Source: Pteria penguin
Lineage: Eukaryota > Mollusca > Bivalvia > Pterioida > Pteriidae
Assembly: GCA_035048485.1 (NCBI GenBank)
Contig: CM068590.1
Location: forward strand, 6,454,329 to 6,518,328
DNA length: 64,000 nt
Direction of reading: 5' to 3'
Shown: in pieces, positions 54,001-62,364 of the stretch
Position numbering within the stretch: the first letter of the stretch is position 1
Layout of the letters: every line of letters begins with the position of its first letter
Position numbers and translations under genes: made by a program
Notes under the pieces: generated by a model
What the model was told of the DNA's origin: nothing
What the model saw: only the letters and a program-made list of their open reading frames with translations
The model's database searches: none

Positions 54001-56154
54001 TTTCAAGACTGACAGAAGAAAAAAATGCCATCAGATGTAGACCATGACTTGAAGATTGAGCTTATTGAATGAATGATTGTACAGGTAAGAATAATGGAAC
54101 ATTCTATTAGAGTTTTGTAACATATTCAATGTTTTTTTTTATTGACGAAAATAAGTTCTATTTTGCCAAAATTGACCTTATAACAATAATGTTAGAAAAT
54201 TTTTAAGAATCAGATTAAGTTTACAAGAGAAAGGACCAATATTTACGTAGTGGTTAATTATATATTTAAAAGCATATATACTTTGTTATATCGACAGTAT
54301 TAATTGGGTTTGATTCCCTGCATTGCTCCTTATTGTTATATGTACATGTATGTTAACCTTCAACCTTAATATTTTAAAAACTGTTGAGAGCAATGTAAAA
54401 CTGCAATCAAATTACCAACAACCAAACTTTAGACAATTAAACTAAAACTGTTTTGCAACTTAATAAAATTTAACAAGCCATTAATAACTTTCCAATGTAT
54501 GTAATTTGATTGTTATTACTTCCCTTTTCCACAATTTTGAAGGTGATCCTGAAACTTTTGGCTCATATCTATACCAATTACATAGAATATTTTTAGAAAG
54601 CTGTCTCTATTTTCTCTCCTGAAACATACTGACAGTTGCTGCATTTAGTTTTAACATTACTTACATACATGTAACAATTGCAAGAATTCAAGAAGTATCC
54701 TTCTTTAAAAACAATAAGGATAATTCCTAAATAATTATTTCTAGGGCTTACACAATGTACACAATATAATTGATTTATGCACAAATATTTAGTTATATAG
54801 TCATGAAATTCTGAAGAATGCATTGGCAGAAAAGGGAAGCAAGTCCATTTAAATTTTATTCATTGGAAAGATATATCTACTATCTTTTCCTATGTATGTA
54901 TGTATGTAATATGAATGAAAGTACTACAGAAGATTCCTTCTTGCTTTTTTCAGGGGCAGAGTGTATACAGTGGTAACAGTTAAGTACTTGGCATGTGCTG
55001 CAGCTGAAACTGAGAAAAATGATGTAAAATACAAACTAACGAATCCATTTTTTCACTTCTTTTCTTCCTTACTCTCTATATTTTTTCTGCTGTTTTATTT
55101 TCTGTCCAGTTATTTATTAATTTATTTACTTTATTAAATTAGTCTCCCAACTGATGACGCCCGGACTACATTACCTTTGTTAATTGTACATTGAATTTGA
55201 GTTTAAGGGCAGAAACTCTCTTGGCGAAAAAGACTATAAAATCATTTATCTATTAATTCTTTTAAGGCAAACCACTAATTTATTGCACATATATGGTGAT
55301 GGCATCTGACTTTTTTTAAATAAAATTTAGAAACAGTTAAGATTTTTTTTCAAACCACACTTACAGTGACACAAGACCTAGATTTTTACAGTGTTCTTCC
55401 TCCAATACAAAGTGTACTCAAAGTTGAAAGCTGCACTTCATAACAAAAATCTGACAGTCATGACAAAAGCTAGACTCGAACCAACAATCTCCTAATCCTA
55501 AGACAGGAGTTCTAGACTATGATACATATCTATGTTATAACATAAAAAATGGGGCAGGTCTACTTGTGTAGAGATTTAATTAACTGTATAATAATAACAA
55601 CATATGAAAGTACCTAATGTCATAACTCACATATAATAATTATTTTAACTTATAAATTTAGATATTGAAAATTTGTCAATGTATTTGTCATCAGTCTACA
55701 ATTTTGGTCAATATCGCCAAGAGGGTTTTGGGGATTTTTATCAATGAATTAACTGCATGATGTTTAGTTCTACATCATAGTACATGCATGTTTTCTATAT
55801 ATCATATTACTCTTTATTTTTTACCCAAACTATATTTTACGTTTTATAAACCTGGTCCCCTGGCCCTATTAACTAGTAAATTTTAACTTTTAGTAAACAA
55901 AATCCAACCGAATATGTTATTCAAATAGCTGCGCTCTCGTATAGGCTTTGCCTATGTTCATATTAAAATGTTTGGTCATGTTAGATATACTTGGTCAAAA
56001 ACTAGAGCACAGCCAGTACCAGTGCAGTACTACTCGAAATGTGCAAAGAGAGACAACTCTCATTCTCACCATTACTGCCACTTGGTTTGTTGGATGCTAA
56101 AGCACGATTTCCCGCTTTTTTGTCCATTGCTGATGCCCCTACTTCGTCGTTCAT
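33040..56154 (-). CDS. RNF10: RING finger protein 10 (E3 ubiquitin ligase), complete, 18 exons, 851 aa
   Basis: RNF10 is an E3 ligase known to ubiquitinate 40S proteins uS3/uS5 during ribosome quality control. Exons in coding order: 56154-56070, 51678-51497, 50338-50139, 48539-48449, 47323-47266, 45603-45477, 44836-44697, 43209-43094, 42362-42318, 41933-41787, 39558-39039, 38286-38153, 37435-37318, 36904-36803, 36122-35988, 35273-35215, 34490-34301, 33146-33040. All are GT-AG and in phase, 2556 nt in total. Landmarks shared with vertebrate RNF10: [11 protein letters not shown] (exon 3), the C3HC4 RING (C196, C199, C211, H213, C216, C219, C234, C237), [25 protein letters not shown], a basic region (residues 656-685) and the C-terminal [12 protein letters not shown]. 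Vertebrate RNF10 is about 811 aa. Start at 56154 follows an in-frame TAG; M10 (56127) has the better Kozak context. Exon 14 could use a donor 5 nt further in, but GTAAGT was preferred. Confidence 0.96.
33441..33600. repeat. Dispersed repeat fragment in RNF10 intron 17
   Basis: Shares 'AAGAATTACTTGAGGAGGTG', 'CTAGAAATTT' and 'TTCCGTCATTTG'-like blocks with 45335-45450. The family is not recognised. Confidence 0.5.
34523..34680 (-). repeat. tRNA-derived SINE (family 3), copy 3, in RNF10 intron 16
   Basis: The plus strand shows GGTTGGTTAACTAG and TTTTATGTCGCTTTCAACAA at the left, and CGAATCTGGATTG with CACCGCAAGTCAAAC at the right. It is the most decayed copy. Confidence 0.7.
35515..35727 (+). 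repeat. Dispersed bivalve-type repeat in RNF10 intron 15
   Basis: Contains 'GTCATTGTCAAGGTCAGAAG', 'AAAAGTTATGGCCAAGGTAA' and 'AACAGACAGACAAACAGACA', ending in GGGGCATGA. I recognise the style from bivalve non-coding sequence. Only one copy is present here, so the boundaries are approximate. Confidence 0.4.
36190..36385. repeat. MITE-like repeat in RNF10 intron 14
   Basis: Shares TCACACCTTTGT, TTTACACCTG and AAAAATCACAAAACAT(C/G)TGGACTG with 47927-48110. The ends are roughly inverted copies of each other. Confidence 0.45.
38287..38440. repeat. ~33-bp degenerate CA-rich minisatellite in RNF10 intron 11
   Basis: Repeats of 'ACACACATGTATTGTCACA(G/T)' with spacer variants, about four copies, starting directly beside exon 12 (38153-38286). 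Confidence 0.6.
39708..41416 (+). mobile_element. 1.7-kb dispersed element, copy D, in RNF10 intron 10
   Basis: Starts AACAAGAGGCCCAAGTGGGC and ends with AGCTCACTTGAGCC, TTT, GGCTCAGGTGAGCT. Internal blocks of about 490 bp (GAAGTCTTAAAAAATTCATA at about 40373 and 40878) are in tandem. It is inserted antisense to RNF10, 150 bp from exon 11, and has no coding capacity. Confidence 0.85.
43276..44625. mobile_element. Possible decayed transposon in RNF10 intron 7
   Basis: The right end, read inward on the minus strand, begins CAGTGCTCGAGAAATCCC, and CACTTACC/GGTAAGTG motifs recur at both sides (about 43300-43345 and 44540-44610). The left terminus is not identifiable, so the boundaries are uncertain. 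Confidence 0.35.
45335..45450. repeat. Dispersed repeat fragment beside the RING exon 6 donor
   Basis: Related to 33441-33600 (AAGAATTATTTGAGG, then TTTCTGTCATTTG, then ATTCCGCCGGGTGC). It ends about 25 bp from the donor at 45476. Confidence 0.5.
45672..46425. mobile_element. 754-bp CAG-ended transposon with 5-bp target duplication, RNF10 intron 5
   Basis: The termini CAGGGCTGAAACTAAC and GTTAATTTCGAGCCCTG are inverted repeats. CTGAG flanks both sides exactly (45667-45671 and 46426-46430). Subterminal 'ATTAGTCCG' motifs recur in both orientations. It has no transposase frame, so it is non-autonomous. Confidence 0.8.
47386..47612 (+). repeat. Dispersed retroelement-tail-like repeat, copy 3, in RNF10 intron 4
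   Basis: Contains AACTAAGGAGTATCTCCTTC, GAGCATCACTGAAGAGACAT and GCATCTGGTGCACAAAATTA, in the same order as 11350-11575. Confidence 0.65.
47927..48110. repeat. MITE-like repeat in RNF10 intron 4
   Basis: The left end (AGAGCAATTCAAGTGATTTT, then AACACAAAACACAGTGAG) and right end (CTCACTGTGTTTTATG, then AATCACAAAACATCTGGACT) are imperfect inverted repeats of about 45 bp. Related to 36190-36385. Confidence 0.5.
48115..48432. repeat. ~37-bp degenerate minisatellite in RNF10 intron 4
   Basis: About eight variants of 'ACTGTGTAATGTTGACTC' with TATGAACA(A/G)A spacers. It ends at the donor side of exon 4 (48449-48539). Confidence 0.75.
48619..48772 (-). repeat. tRNA-derived SINE (family 3), copy 4, in RNF10 intron 3
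   Basis: The plus strand shows TTGGTTGGTTGATTTCGCTT at the left and GAGTCGAACCC, then CACTACACCAAGTCTACACC, at the right. Confidence 0.8.
49619..50109. mobile_element. 491-bp CAG-ended transposon with 5-bp target duplication, RNF10 intron 3
   Basis: The termini CAGGGCTCAACATTAACG and CGTTAAAGTTGAGCCTGG are inverted repeats. ACTTC flanks both sides (49614-49618 and 50110-50114). Subterminal ACTTGTCCAA motifs occur at both ends. The short frame 49570-49815 starts outside the element and is not a gene. It ends 30 bp from exon 3. Confidence 0.8.
50339..51496. other. RNF10 intron 2, nothing further recognised
   Basis: AT-rich intron between exons 2 and 3. No repeat or RNA gene is supported. Confidence 0.5.
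52895..53197 (+). CDS. Short ORF inside the intron 1 insertion, 100 aa, hypothetical
   Basis: A plus-strand frame with a good start context (ACAACATGGCG). The first 60 residues ([20 protein letters not shown] onward, then Ser/Thr/Asn-rich) look protein-like, and the TYAEVVA string resembles the start of gag-like or ORF1-like proteins of mobile elements. From about residue 70 the frame runs into the tandem array, so the C-terminal third is probably not native. A GT after GTGTGGTGCAG (about 53094) could be a donor, making this a first exon. Function unknown. Confidence 0.3.
   Translation: MAKKQELYQSRTYAEVVASYEPTTTVSVNSNTTFNNLPSNSITNSDHSYSILNTDTNIKELQDVWCRSHAFIIPIYYKWVWDIYQSLTLYTRSTCCNCHL
53100..53545. 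repeat. 86-93-bp tandem array inside the intron 1 insertion, about 5 copies
   Basis: GTGTGGGACATACCAGTCTC recurs from 53132, 53220, 53313, 53399 and 53485. CCCTCTACACTAGAAGTACC and CACCTATAATGTTCCCTTTT lie between. The array is nearly homogeneous. Confidence 0.9.
53546..55920. other. Interior of the intron 1 insertion, nothing recognised
   Basis: AT-rich, with no long open frame on either strand. A stretch at about 54024-54085 ends in TGTACAGGTAAGAATAA, which resembles an exon end plus donor, but no family is recognisable. Confidence 0.4.
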
Positions 56155-56233
56155 CTATTCTTAAGTATTTGTTGAAAACAGACCCAGAGGTCGCTCCTTT
56201 TCCGACAGGAGAGACTGATATCTGTGACGCCAT
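56072..56233 (-). promoter_or_regulatory. Overlapping upstream ORF in RNF10 exon 1
   Basis: An ATG at 56233 (AAAATGG context, strong Kozak) opens a frame of 53 codons. It overlaps the RNF10 start in another frame and stops (TAA, 56072-56074) just before the exon 1 donor. A further in-frame ATG lies at 56296. It could lower RNF10 translation if the transcript starts upstream of 56233, which is not known. Confidence 0.45.
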
Positions 56234-56296
56234 TTTCAGAACTCCATGATTACAAACAGACCAAAAAAGAAAAATATCTCTTCCAAGATATTTCAC

Positions 56297-57280
56297 TAAA
56301 TTATAAAGATTTCAAGTAGAATAAAGATAAAGCTGAAGATATAAGGGTTACAAAGAACCCTTAAGCGTTCTCTATTGCGCCTGTCAAAGCACAGATTGCG
56401 ATCGTTTCGGACCGCAAAGTTACTGTATATGGCGACGAGCGCCCATGAAACAAACAAGTGCCCGTATGTTCAATGGATTTAATTTATGTTACACATTGAG
56501 TCCAATATTTTTTCTCGGGTTTCTCTCTGTGAAATTCTTGTTTACCATAGGCTAGACATCTATAGACTGGTCTACTTTCAAAATAGTCTATTTTTCTGTG
56601 TATATACATATTTCTGCTTCAACTTTAGTAACCGTTGCTACACGGTCTTCTATATGCATATCACTTTCAGTTTGCAAATGTTTTAAGAAATTTGGTACAG
56701 TGTACGTTTACCAACGTCAAGATGTGATATAGTATTCAGTGTTGAATTTTACCCGTTTACTATTACGATGACATATTTATAGAGTCATAGGTTTCTTCAT
56801 TTAGAATAAATAATAATGATAATAATGTAATAAACAGATATATTTACAAAAGAAGGTTTTTTACTATCTCTTCTGAAAATGCAAGACGTCGACAAGTCAC
56901 TGATGGAACACTGTTACAAACCGATCGAGCTACGTTTTTCAACCCCCCCCCCCAAAAAAAAGGGGGGGGGCTAAGATCAGCTGGCCCAACTGCATTAAAT
57001 AATTTCTTACATTCCCCTTGCGTTCCATGAATTAGTACTACTAAAAAAAGTTCCTTCGAGTGCATATTCTGTTGGCAAGTGCATGTTCAATTTCATGTTC
57101 ACTGATTGAAGTCTTAAAGCAATATTTACCACTTTTCATCCTCAATATGAAACTCCAGTGCATGTAATGTGTTTAAAATTAACTAATGAGAAAACTCATC
57201 ATCGTATGAAATACATGCGTGAAGATTCAGCCCGGAAGGAGGGGGTGGAGTTGAGAATCCCGGCCTTCACCTAGATTAGA
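56297..57280. other. RNF10 5' flank, probable promoter region
   Basis: Upstream of RNF10 on the minus strand. Contains a small GC-richer patch at about 56370-56450. No TATA box or defined factor site can be assigned. A C/A/G homopolymer junction at 56943-56969 may be an assembly weak point. Confidence 0.3.
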
Positions 57281-57305
57281 AAAAATGGCATCTCCTGCAG
57301 GGTGG

Positions 57306-57327
57306 AGAGAGAGAGAGAGAGAGAGCG
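57306..57327. repeat. (GA)n microsatellite
   Basis: Short GA run directly before the SINE fragment. Confidence 0.9.
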
Positions 57328-57344
57328 AGAGAGCATATCCATTG

Positions 57345-57540
57345 TCCTGTCTTTCAGATGAGACAGTAAAAACCGAGACCCCGTGTCGTGGTATGCATGG
57401 TACGTTAAAGACCCCTCACTGCTTCGGGTGGGTCCGTTGCAAAGGTAAAAATTTGTATGCCCCGCATCAGGCAGATGCCGTCACCATATACGTGAAATAT
57501 TAGTGGTGTGACGTTAAACAAAAATCAATCAATCAATCAA
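57345..57540 (+). repeat. SINE (family 2) 3' part
   Basis: Contains CTTTCAGATGAGACAGTAAA, TACGTTAAAGACCCCTCACT, CATCAGGCAGATGCCGTCAC and a terminal (AATC)n tail. The tRNA head is missing. It matches the complement of 25516-25690. Confidence 0.7.
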
Positions 57541-58080
57541 TCATCCCCACATCATGTTATTCATCCCGCCACAGCCTCGCATACCATCTAGTACATCACG
57601 GTGAAAAGATCTCATCTTGGTGATCCTTCCCACGTCATGTTATTGATCCCGTTGCAGCCTCGCATACTATCTGGTACATCACGGTGAGAAGATCTCACCC
57701 CGGTGATCCTCCCCTCGTCATGTTATTCATCCCGTCGCAGCCTCACATACCATATAGATCTAGTACATCACGGTGAGAAGATCTCACCCCGGTGATCCTC
57801 CCCACGTCATGTTATTCATCCCGTCGCAGCCTCACATACCATATAGATCTAGTACATCACGGTGAGAAGATCTCACCCCGGTGATCATAAACACGTCATG
57901 TTATTCATCCCGTCGCAGCCTCACATACCATATAGATCTAGTACATCACGGTGAGAAGATCTCACCCCGGTGATCATCCTCACGTCATGTTATTCAACCT
58001 GTCGCAGCCTCACATACCATCTAGTACATCACGGTGAGAAGATCTCAACCCGGTGATCATCTCCACGCCAAGTCATTAAT
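57541..58080. repeat. 83-89-bp hairpin minisatellite, about 6 copies
   Basis: GTTATTCATCC recurs at 57556, 57639, 57722, 57811, 57900 and 57989 (variants included): two 83-bp steps, then three 89-bp steps. Units with the 6-bp CATATAGATCTAGTACATC variant account for the longer period. Each unit carries GGTGAGAAGATCTCACC, a 7-bp stem. Confidence 0.95.
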
Positions 58081-60295
58081 CACGTGACTAGTCCCTTATA
58101 GGATTTGTCATATATTTTTAGATCAGACGATATTTATTGAAACATGAAGGCATCCTTTATTCTTGTTCTGTAACCCACTGGTGTTTAATATAATTTGATT
58201 CTGAAGAGGGCGGACTGGCAATTTGATCGAGTCAGATAATTTATTTTCAGATCTTTGAAGGATAGAATAGTTATTTCCTTAATAACCTGGGACAGATTAT
58301 TTATTTTCTCGACTTTTTTTGTCGCCAATATTATACTTGTTCATGGTAATATATACCATTAACACACATCTTTCTATAATTATATTTTGTTAACAAAACT
58401 CTTCTAATACAAGGTAAACTCAACAAATAATATTCAAACACTACTTTAATTGCATAGGTCTTTATACTCCTAGTTTCTATAGTGAAGTGTATAGTCTCTC
58501 TCACTCTCTGGTATCCAGGGTGAGGGAGGGGGATTTCCATTTATCACTATAGAAGGATTTGTGAGGAAGTGCTGCTGTTTTGGGTTCCTGTCAGAATGAT
58601 ATTATTTTATTCGTTTTTTACTTACTTTGAACTTTGTTATTAATGCAAAAAATCATTTCATAAATATTTTTGATACATTTGATATATTGTTTTGTCACAT
58701 TTCTAACTTTGTCTTCACTACTTCTAGATTAAATTTGAGAAAGCTTGGTAGATATTAGGCAAAGATGTTCCTCACGTACAATTTTATATGTTTTAAAAGT
58801 TTTAAAGAAACTACAGATTTATGGCCATCTACAATTATTGTTCAATATCATTGTGCAATGTTTTCTATGTCTAGGGTGAACAATATTGGCCCATTTGGGA
58901 CTCTTTTTAATTTTGTTATCATGTATGTTAAGTGAAGATACACATTTTTTGTTGGTTTTACTTTTGTTCTCATTTTAAGGTTATATGTTTGTGTTTATTT
59001 TACATTTGATTAAATGAATTAAAATCATTTGATGAATGTCCTGTAGCACTGAGGTCCACTGTCCACTGAGGGGTGGACATAGCGGCAAGGAGACGCGAAT
59101 GACCCTATATTGAAGAAGAATCTGAAGAGAACATCTCTCAGAAAGCAGATGGTAGAGCCCTTGTCCCTTGTCTACCCTTCAAAATTGACATGCAAATATT
59201 AAAAAAGCAACAATTCTATAAAGTTTCGTTGAACATTTTGAATAGCATAATTTGTCCAATCCTATAAATTCTGCTGATATACGAGTTTTACAGCTATACA
59301 TTATAGTATAGGGCACAATTTGGCGAGCGAAGCGAGCCGGAAAAAAAGTTTTCTATAGAACGTTCAGCTTTATGTTTGCATTATCTGGTATATGTACATA
59401 CTACTAGTAACCAGAGTATTTATTTTCGTTTCAGTCAAAGCCAGCATTTTCAGGGTCAGAAAATTTATTTTCAAAAAGTGCCAGCCCCCCCTCCTCCCGA
59501 ATCGAATGGTCGTCCCCTTAAATTGAAAGTCGACAGCGTCTGCAGTTCCATCTTATTTTATCGATGGCGGATCTAGACTCTTTATGGTAGATTAAATTGC
59601 GAATCTGACTCGCTAAACGCTGAAAATTAATCGACAGCAAAAATAACCAGATTCATGGTATCCCTTAAAGTGACAAGACGTTTCTACTCTCTGTCATTTA
59701 GGCCTGAAGAAATAAGCAATATTGTAGAGTAATGATTCCAAATGATATCAAGGTCATATCCGACTTATTCAGTTTTAGGATAGATTTGCTTCAAAACTGA
59801 ACCATTTTCTTCTTGTGGTCTACCATAGTGACTCATAGTGACGTCTGATGTGGTAACCCCCCCCCAAAAATGAATGAAAATTTGAAGTTTTTTTTTTTCA
59901 TTTTCCTTAATTGACTGAATCAAACATTTTTCATTGCCATGTATAGGCAAAAATAAACATTACTCAATATTTTCTTTTATGACGGACATATTTTTCTTCA
60001 TATCTGTAATTTGAAATAAAATATATTAGATAAGTAATCCCTTGAATAAAGCAAATAATTTGAAACATTTCCGATGAAAACCTATATTTTCAATATTCCT
60101 GACAACCCTGGAGCCCTATTCATAACTAAATTAGAGTTATCTTTCTTGTCATCAACTGCATTTGATAAAAGGAACTCTTTAGTACAGAGACATAACAGTT
60201 TTGCGAGCCGGGTATGTACTTCAACGGAACATAAGCGATACATCAGGGTTATTTGAATCTATTTGAGCACTTACTACATGTATCCCTGCAGGTTG
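58081..60295. other. Intergenic stretch, no gene recognised
   Basis: AT-rich. Contains a GC-rich foldback GGCGAGCGAAGCGAGCC at about 59321-59338, similar in style to the left end of the intron 1 insertion. The short open frames have no family motifs. Confidence 0.45.
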
Positions 60296-60298
60296 TAA

Positions 60299-60775
60299 TG
60301 GAAGAGGGACAGGTTAGTCCAGTAGTATCGCTCCGGACTTGATTAATCTAACGACCCGGGTTCGATTCTGACCGTAGGCACGAAATCTATTTTAAGGTTT
60401 ATCATCTCATGTCCACCCTGTCTGTCTTTTGGATGAGGCAGTATAAAGAGAGACCCCATGTAAGATATTAAGTCTTTTCGTTAAACAGAATTATTTCCCA
60501 TTTGAGACGTTATCTGACGTAAAACAAGTATGACGTCATAAACTTCCCATGGAAACGTCATTTGTAGACCATCATTTTCCCGAGCTATAAGCAGATTCCC
60601 ACAAAATTTGATGACTAACAATTACTTCATGTAAGATACCGTCCCAAATGGGAAGTAACTCTTTGTAACGGAAATACCGAATACGTTGCCACTGAAAATA
60701 TCTAACTGCTTAAGGTGGGTCTGTACAACAAAATTACTAAGAAATGCACCAGACCGGTGCCGCCACCATATAGGT
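60299..60775 (+). repeat. tRNA-derived SINE (family 2-like) interrupted by a MITE
   Basis: The head (60303-60378) has 'AGTCCAGTAGTATCGCTCCG' and the B-box-like GGGTTCGATTCTG. The body has TTGGATGAGGCAGTATAAAG. The 3' part resumes at about 60712 (AAGGTGGGTCTGTACAAC, then GGTGCCGCCACCATATA). The gap is filled by the MITE at 60489-60660. Confidence 0.65.
60489..60660. mobile_element. ~172-bp MITE nested in a SINE
   Basis: The terminal segments TTATTTCCCATTTGAGACGT, then TATCT, and AGATACCGTCCCAAATGGGA, then AGTAACT, are inverted repeats of about 24 bp with few mismatches. No coding capacity. Confidence 0.7.
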
Positions 60776-61714
60776 ATGATGATCTTGGAATGGTTTTAAA
60801 CAAATGAAAGAGAGTACACTCAAACGTCGGCTTTAATGACTTGAATTTGATAAGATATCTACATTTAATGCAATTATTGCTACTGTCGCTTACTCATGTA
60901 CATTTATATTGAAATGCACATTCGTGTACTCGTGTGCATGAGTAAATGACACTACTATCCAATTAATTTTGAAAGAAAGGAAAAAAGTGTGTGGGGGGTT
61001 ATAATGCAATGGCCCAGCACAGGAATTCAACGTCCGAATCTGACGGTTCATATCAATTATCATCTACCTCCTTATCTGTGAAATACAGATGTCGGTGGAT
61101 TTATATAATGCATTTTTTTTCTGTAGTTTTTGTTTTCTTTTTTGTGGGGACCGTTTCTGAAGTGCACATACAGCTACTACCAAAACAATGTCGGTAGGCC
61201 AGGGAGGGAAGGGGGGAACAGGTTCTGTCTAACACATCATCTCTTTCTCCATAGGTGACAGAACCAGTGTGACTCACGTACCTACCGTAGTTGCTGTGAT
61301 AACTATAGTATTTCAATAAACAATTCTGTCAGACTCTGGACATGAATAAAGGACAAAATCATTTTCTCTTTCTGTGTAACATTTTATACGTTGTGTTATT
61401 AATACAGTTTTACATTATATATGCGGTTATCACAACCTTAATTATTTTCATAGTAAATGACACCAAATTGCCGAACTTCTAAAGACACTAAAAGGCACGT
61501 CAAATATGTTTAACATACATGACAGGCCACAGCAACACACCTCCTGGTTTATATGACAGAAGGGGATATATTTCTTCATTATCTAATTGCTACATATAGA
61601 ATAAAAATAATTTTCAGACATATAATATGATTATAACGTCAGCGCACAGAGCTGTATACAAATCTAAATCTTAAATACCTGAAGCATCTTGTCTAAGAAC
61701 ACAACTCTAAAAGT
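60776..61714. other. Intergenic, nothing recognised
   Basis: The overlapping short frames at 60991-61316 have no family motif. No RNA gene is seen. Confidence 0.4.
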
Positions 61715-61975
61715 CAGTGGCCGAACCGACGATATACCGGCCACGAGCTCAGCACCCTAACCGCTACGCTCTACCGACGATATACCGGTCACAAGCTCAA
61801 CACCTTAACCGCTACGCTCTACCGACGATATACCGACCACAAGCTCAACACCCTACCGCTTCCATCTACCGACGATATACCGGTCACAAGCTCAGCACCT
61901 TAAGCGCTACGCTCTACCGACGATTAACCGACTACAAGCGCTACACCTTAACCTCCACGCTCTACCGTACACAAG
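61715..61975 (-). repeat. ~48-bp tandem array resembling a tRNA/SINE head, about 5 copies
   Basis: Units carry ACCGACGATATACCGGTCAC, then AAGCTCAGCACCTTAACCGC, then TACGCTCT on the plus strand. On the minus strand the unit reads AGCGTAGCGGTTAAGGTGCT, an A-box-like string. The plus-strand frame at 61717-61980 (repeats of PTIYRPQAQH) is repeat translation. Confidence 0.8.
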
Positions 61976-62364
61976 TTTAAAAAGGAAAGGATCAACCTTC
62001 TTTCTTGTGTACAATCTTTAAACCATTTCAACATAGTAAGGTAGATTGTCTGCCCTTATTTAGAAGTGGCATAAAATTGTGCAATGGTTATTCATTCAGT
62101 TTACTTTTGCATTTGTAAGGTCAACTGACCATGGTAAAAAATCATCCCTCATTTAGCCATCACCTTTATACACCCCACCGGCGTGATATGCAGGAAGTCA
62201 GAAAATTACCAAGCGATTTCTAGTCAAGGGCAGACAACTCATCTCATTGAAACGGCTTACCCATGTTGAGATATAGATTTATACTAATATGTAATACGAA
62301 AAACTTTAAAATATGAAAATAAATTTATGAATATGATAAAGTTTGTAGCTGCTAGCCAAGACGC

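Larger units (their letters stand above)
52236..55960 (+). mobile_element. 3.7-kb insertion in RNF10 intron 1, class unresolved
   Basis: A 12-bp direct repeat TAAAATGTTTGG flanks the segment (52224-52235 and 55964-55975). Near each end lie inverted copies of GAGAGCGCAGCT (52244-52255) and AGCTGCGCTCTC (55928-55939). The left end is unusually GC-rich with foldbacks (GAGAGCGCAGCTCTC; TTCGCGCGAAGCGAA). Inside are a short ORF at 52895 and an 86-93-bp tandem array. No transposase, integrase or reverse transcriptase is recognisable. The inverted motifs are not at the exact ends, so the boundaries and the single-insertion reading are inference. Confidence 0.55.

Noticed and set aside
56072..56296. 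74-aa minus-strand frame as the N-terminus of RNF10
   Set aside because: It ends in TAA before the splice donor; the neighbouring frame reads through the junction in phase and resembles the RNF10 N-terminus ([10 protein letters not shown]).
57541..58080. CRISPR-like array of regularly spaced repeats
   Set aside because: The repeats are contiguous satellite units without unique spacers, in an animal-type genome.
60074..60256. Plus-strand 60-aa frame and other short frames between 58 and 61 kb
   Set aside because: No family motif, no splice partners and no compositional bias distinguishing them from chance frames.
61717..61980. Repetitive 87-aa plus-strand protein (PTIYRPQAQH repeats)
   Set aside because: It is a chance open frame across the 48-bp tandem array; the unit length is a multiple of three, which keeps the frame open.
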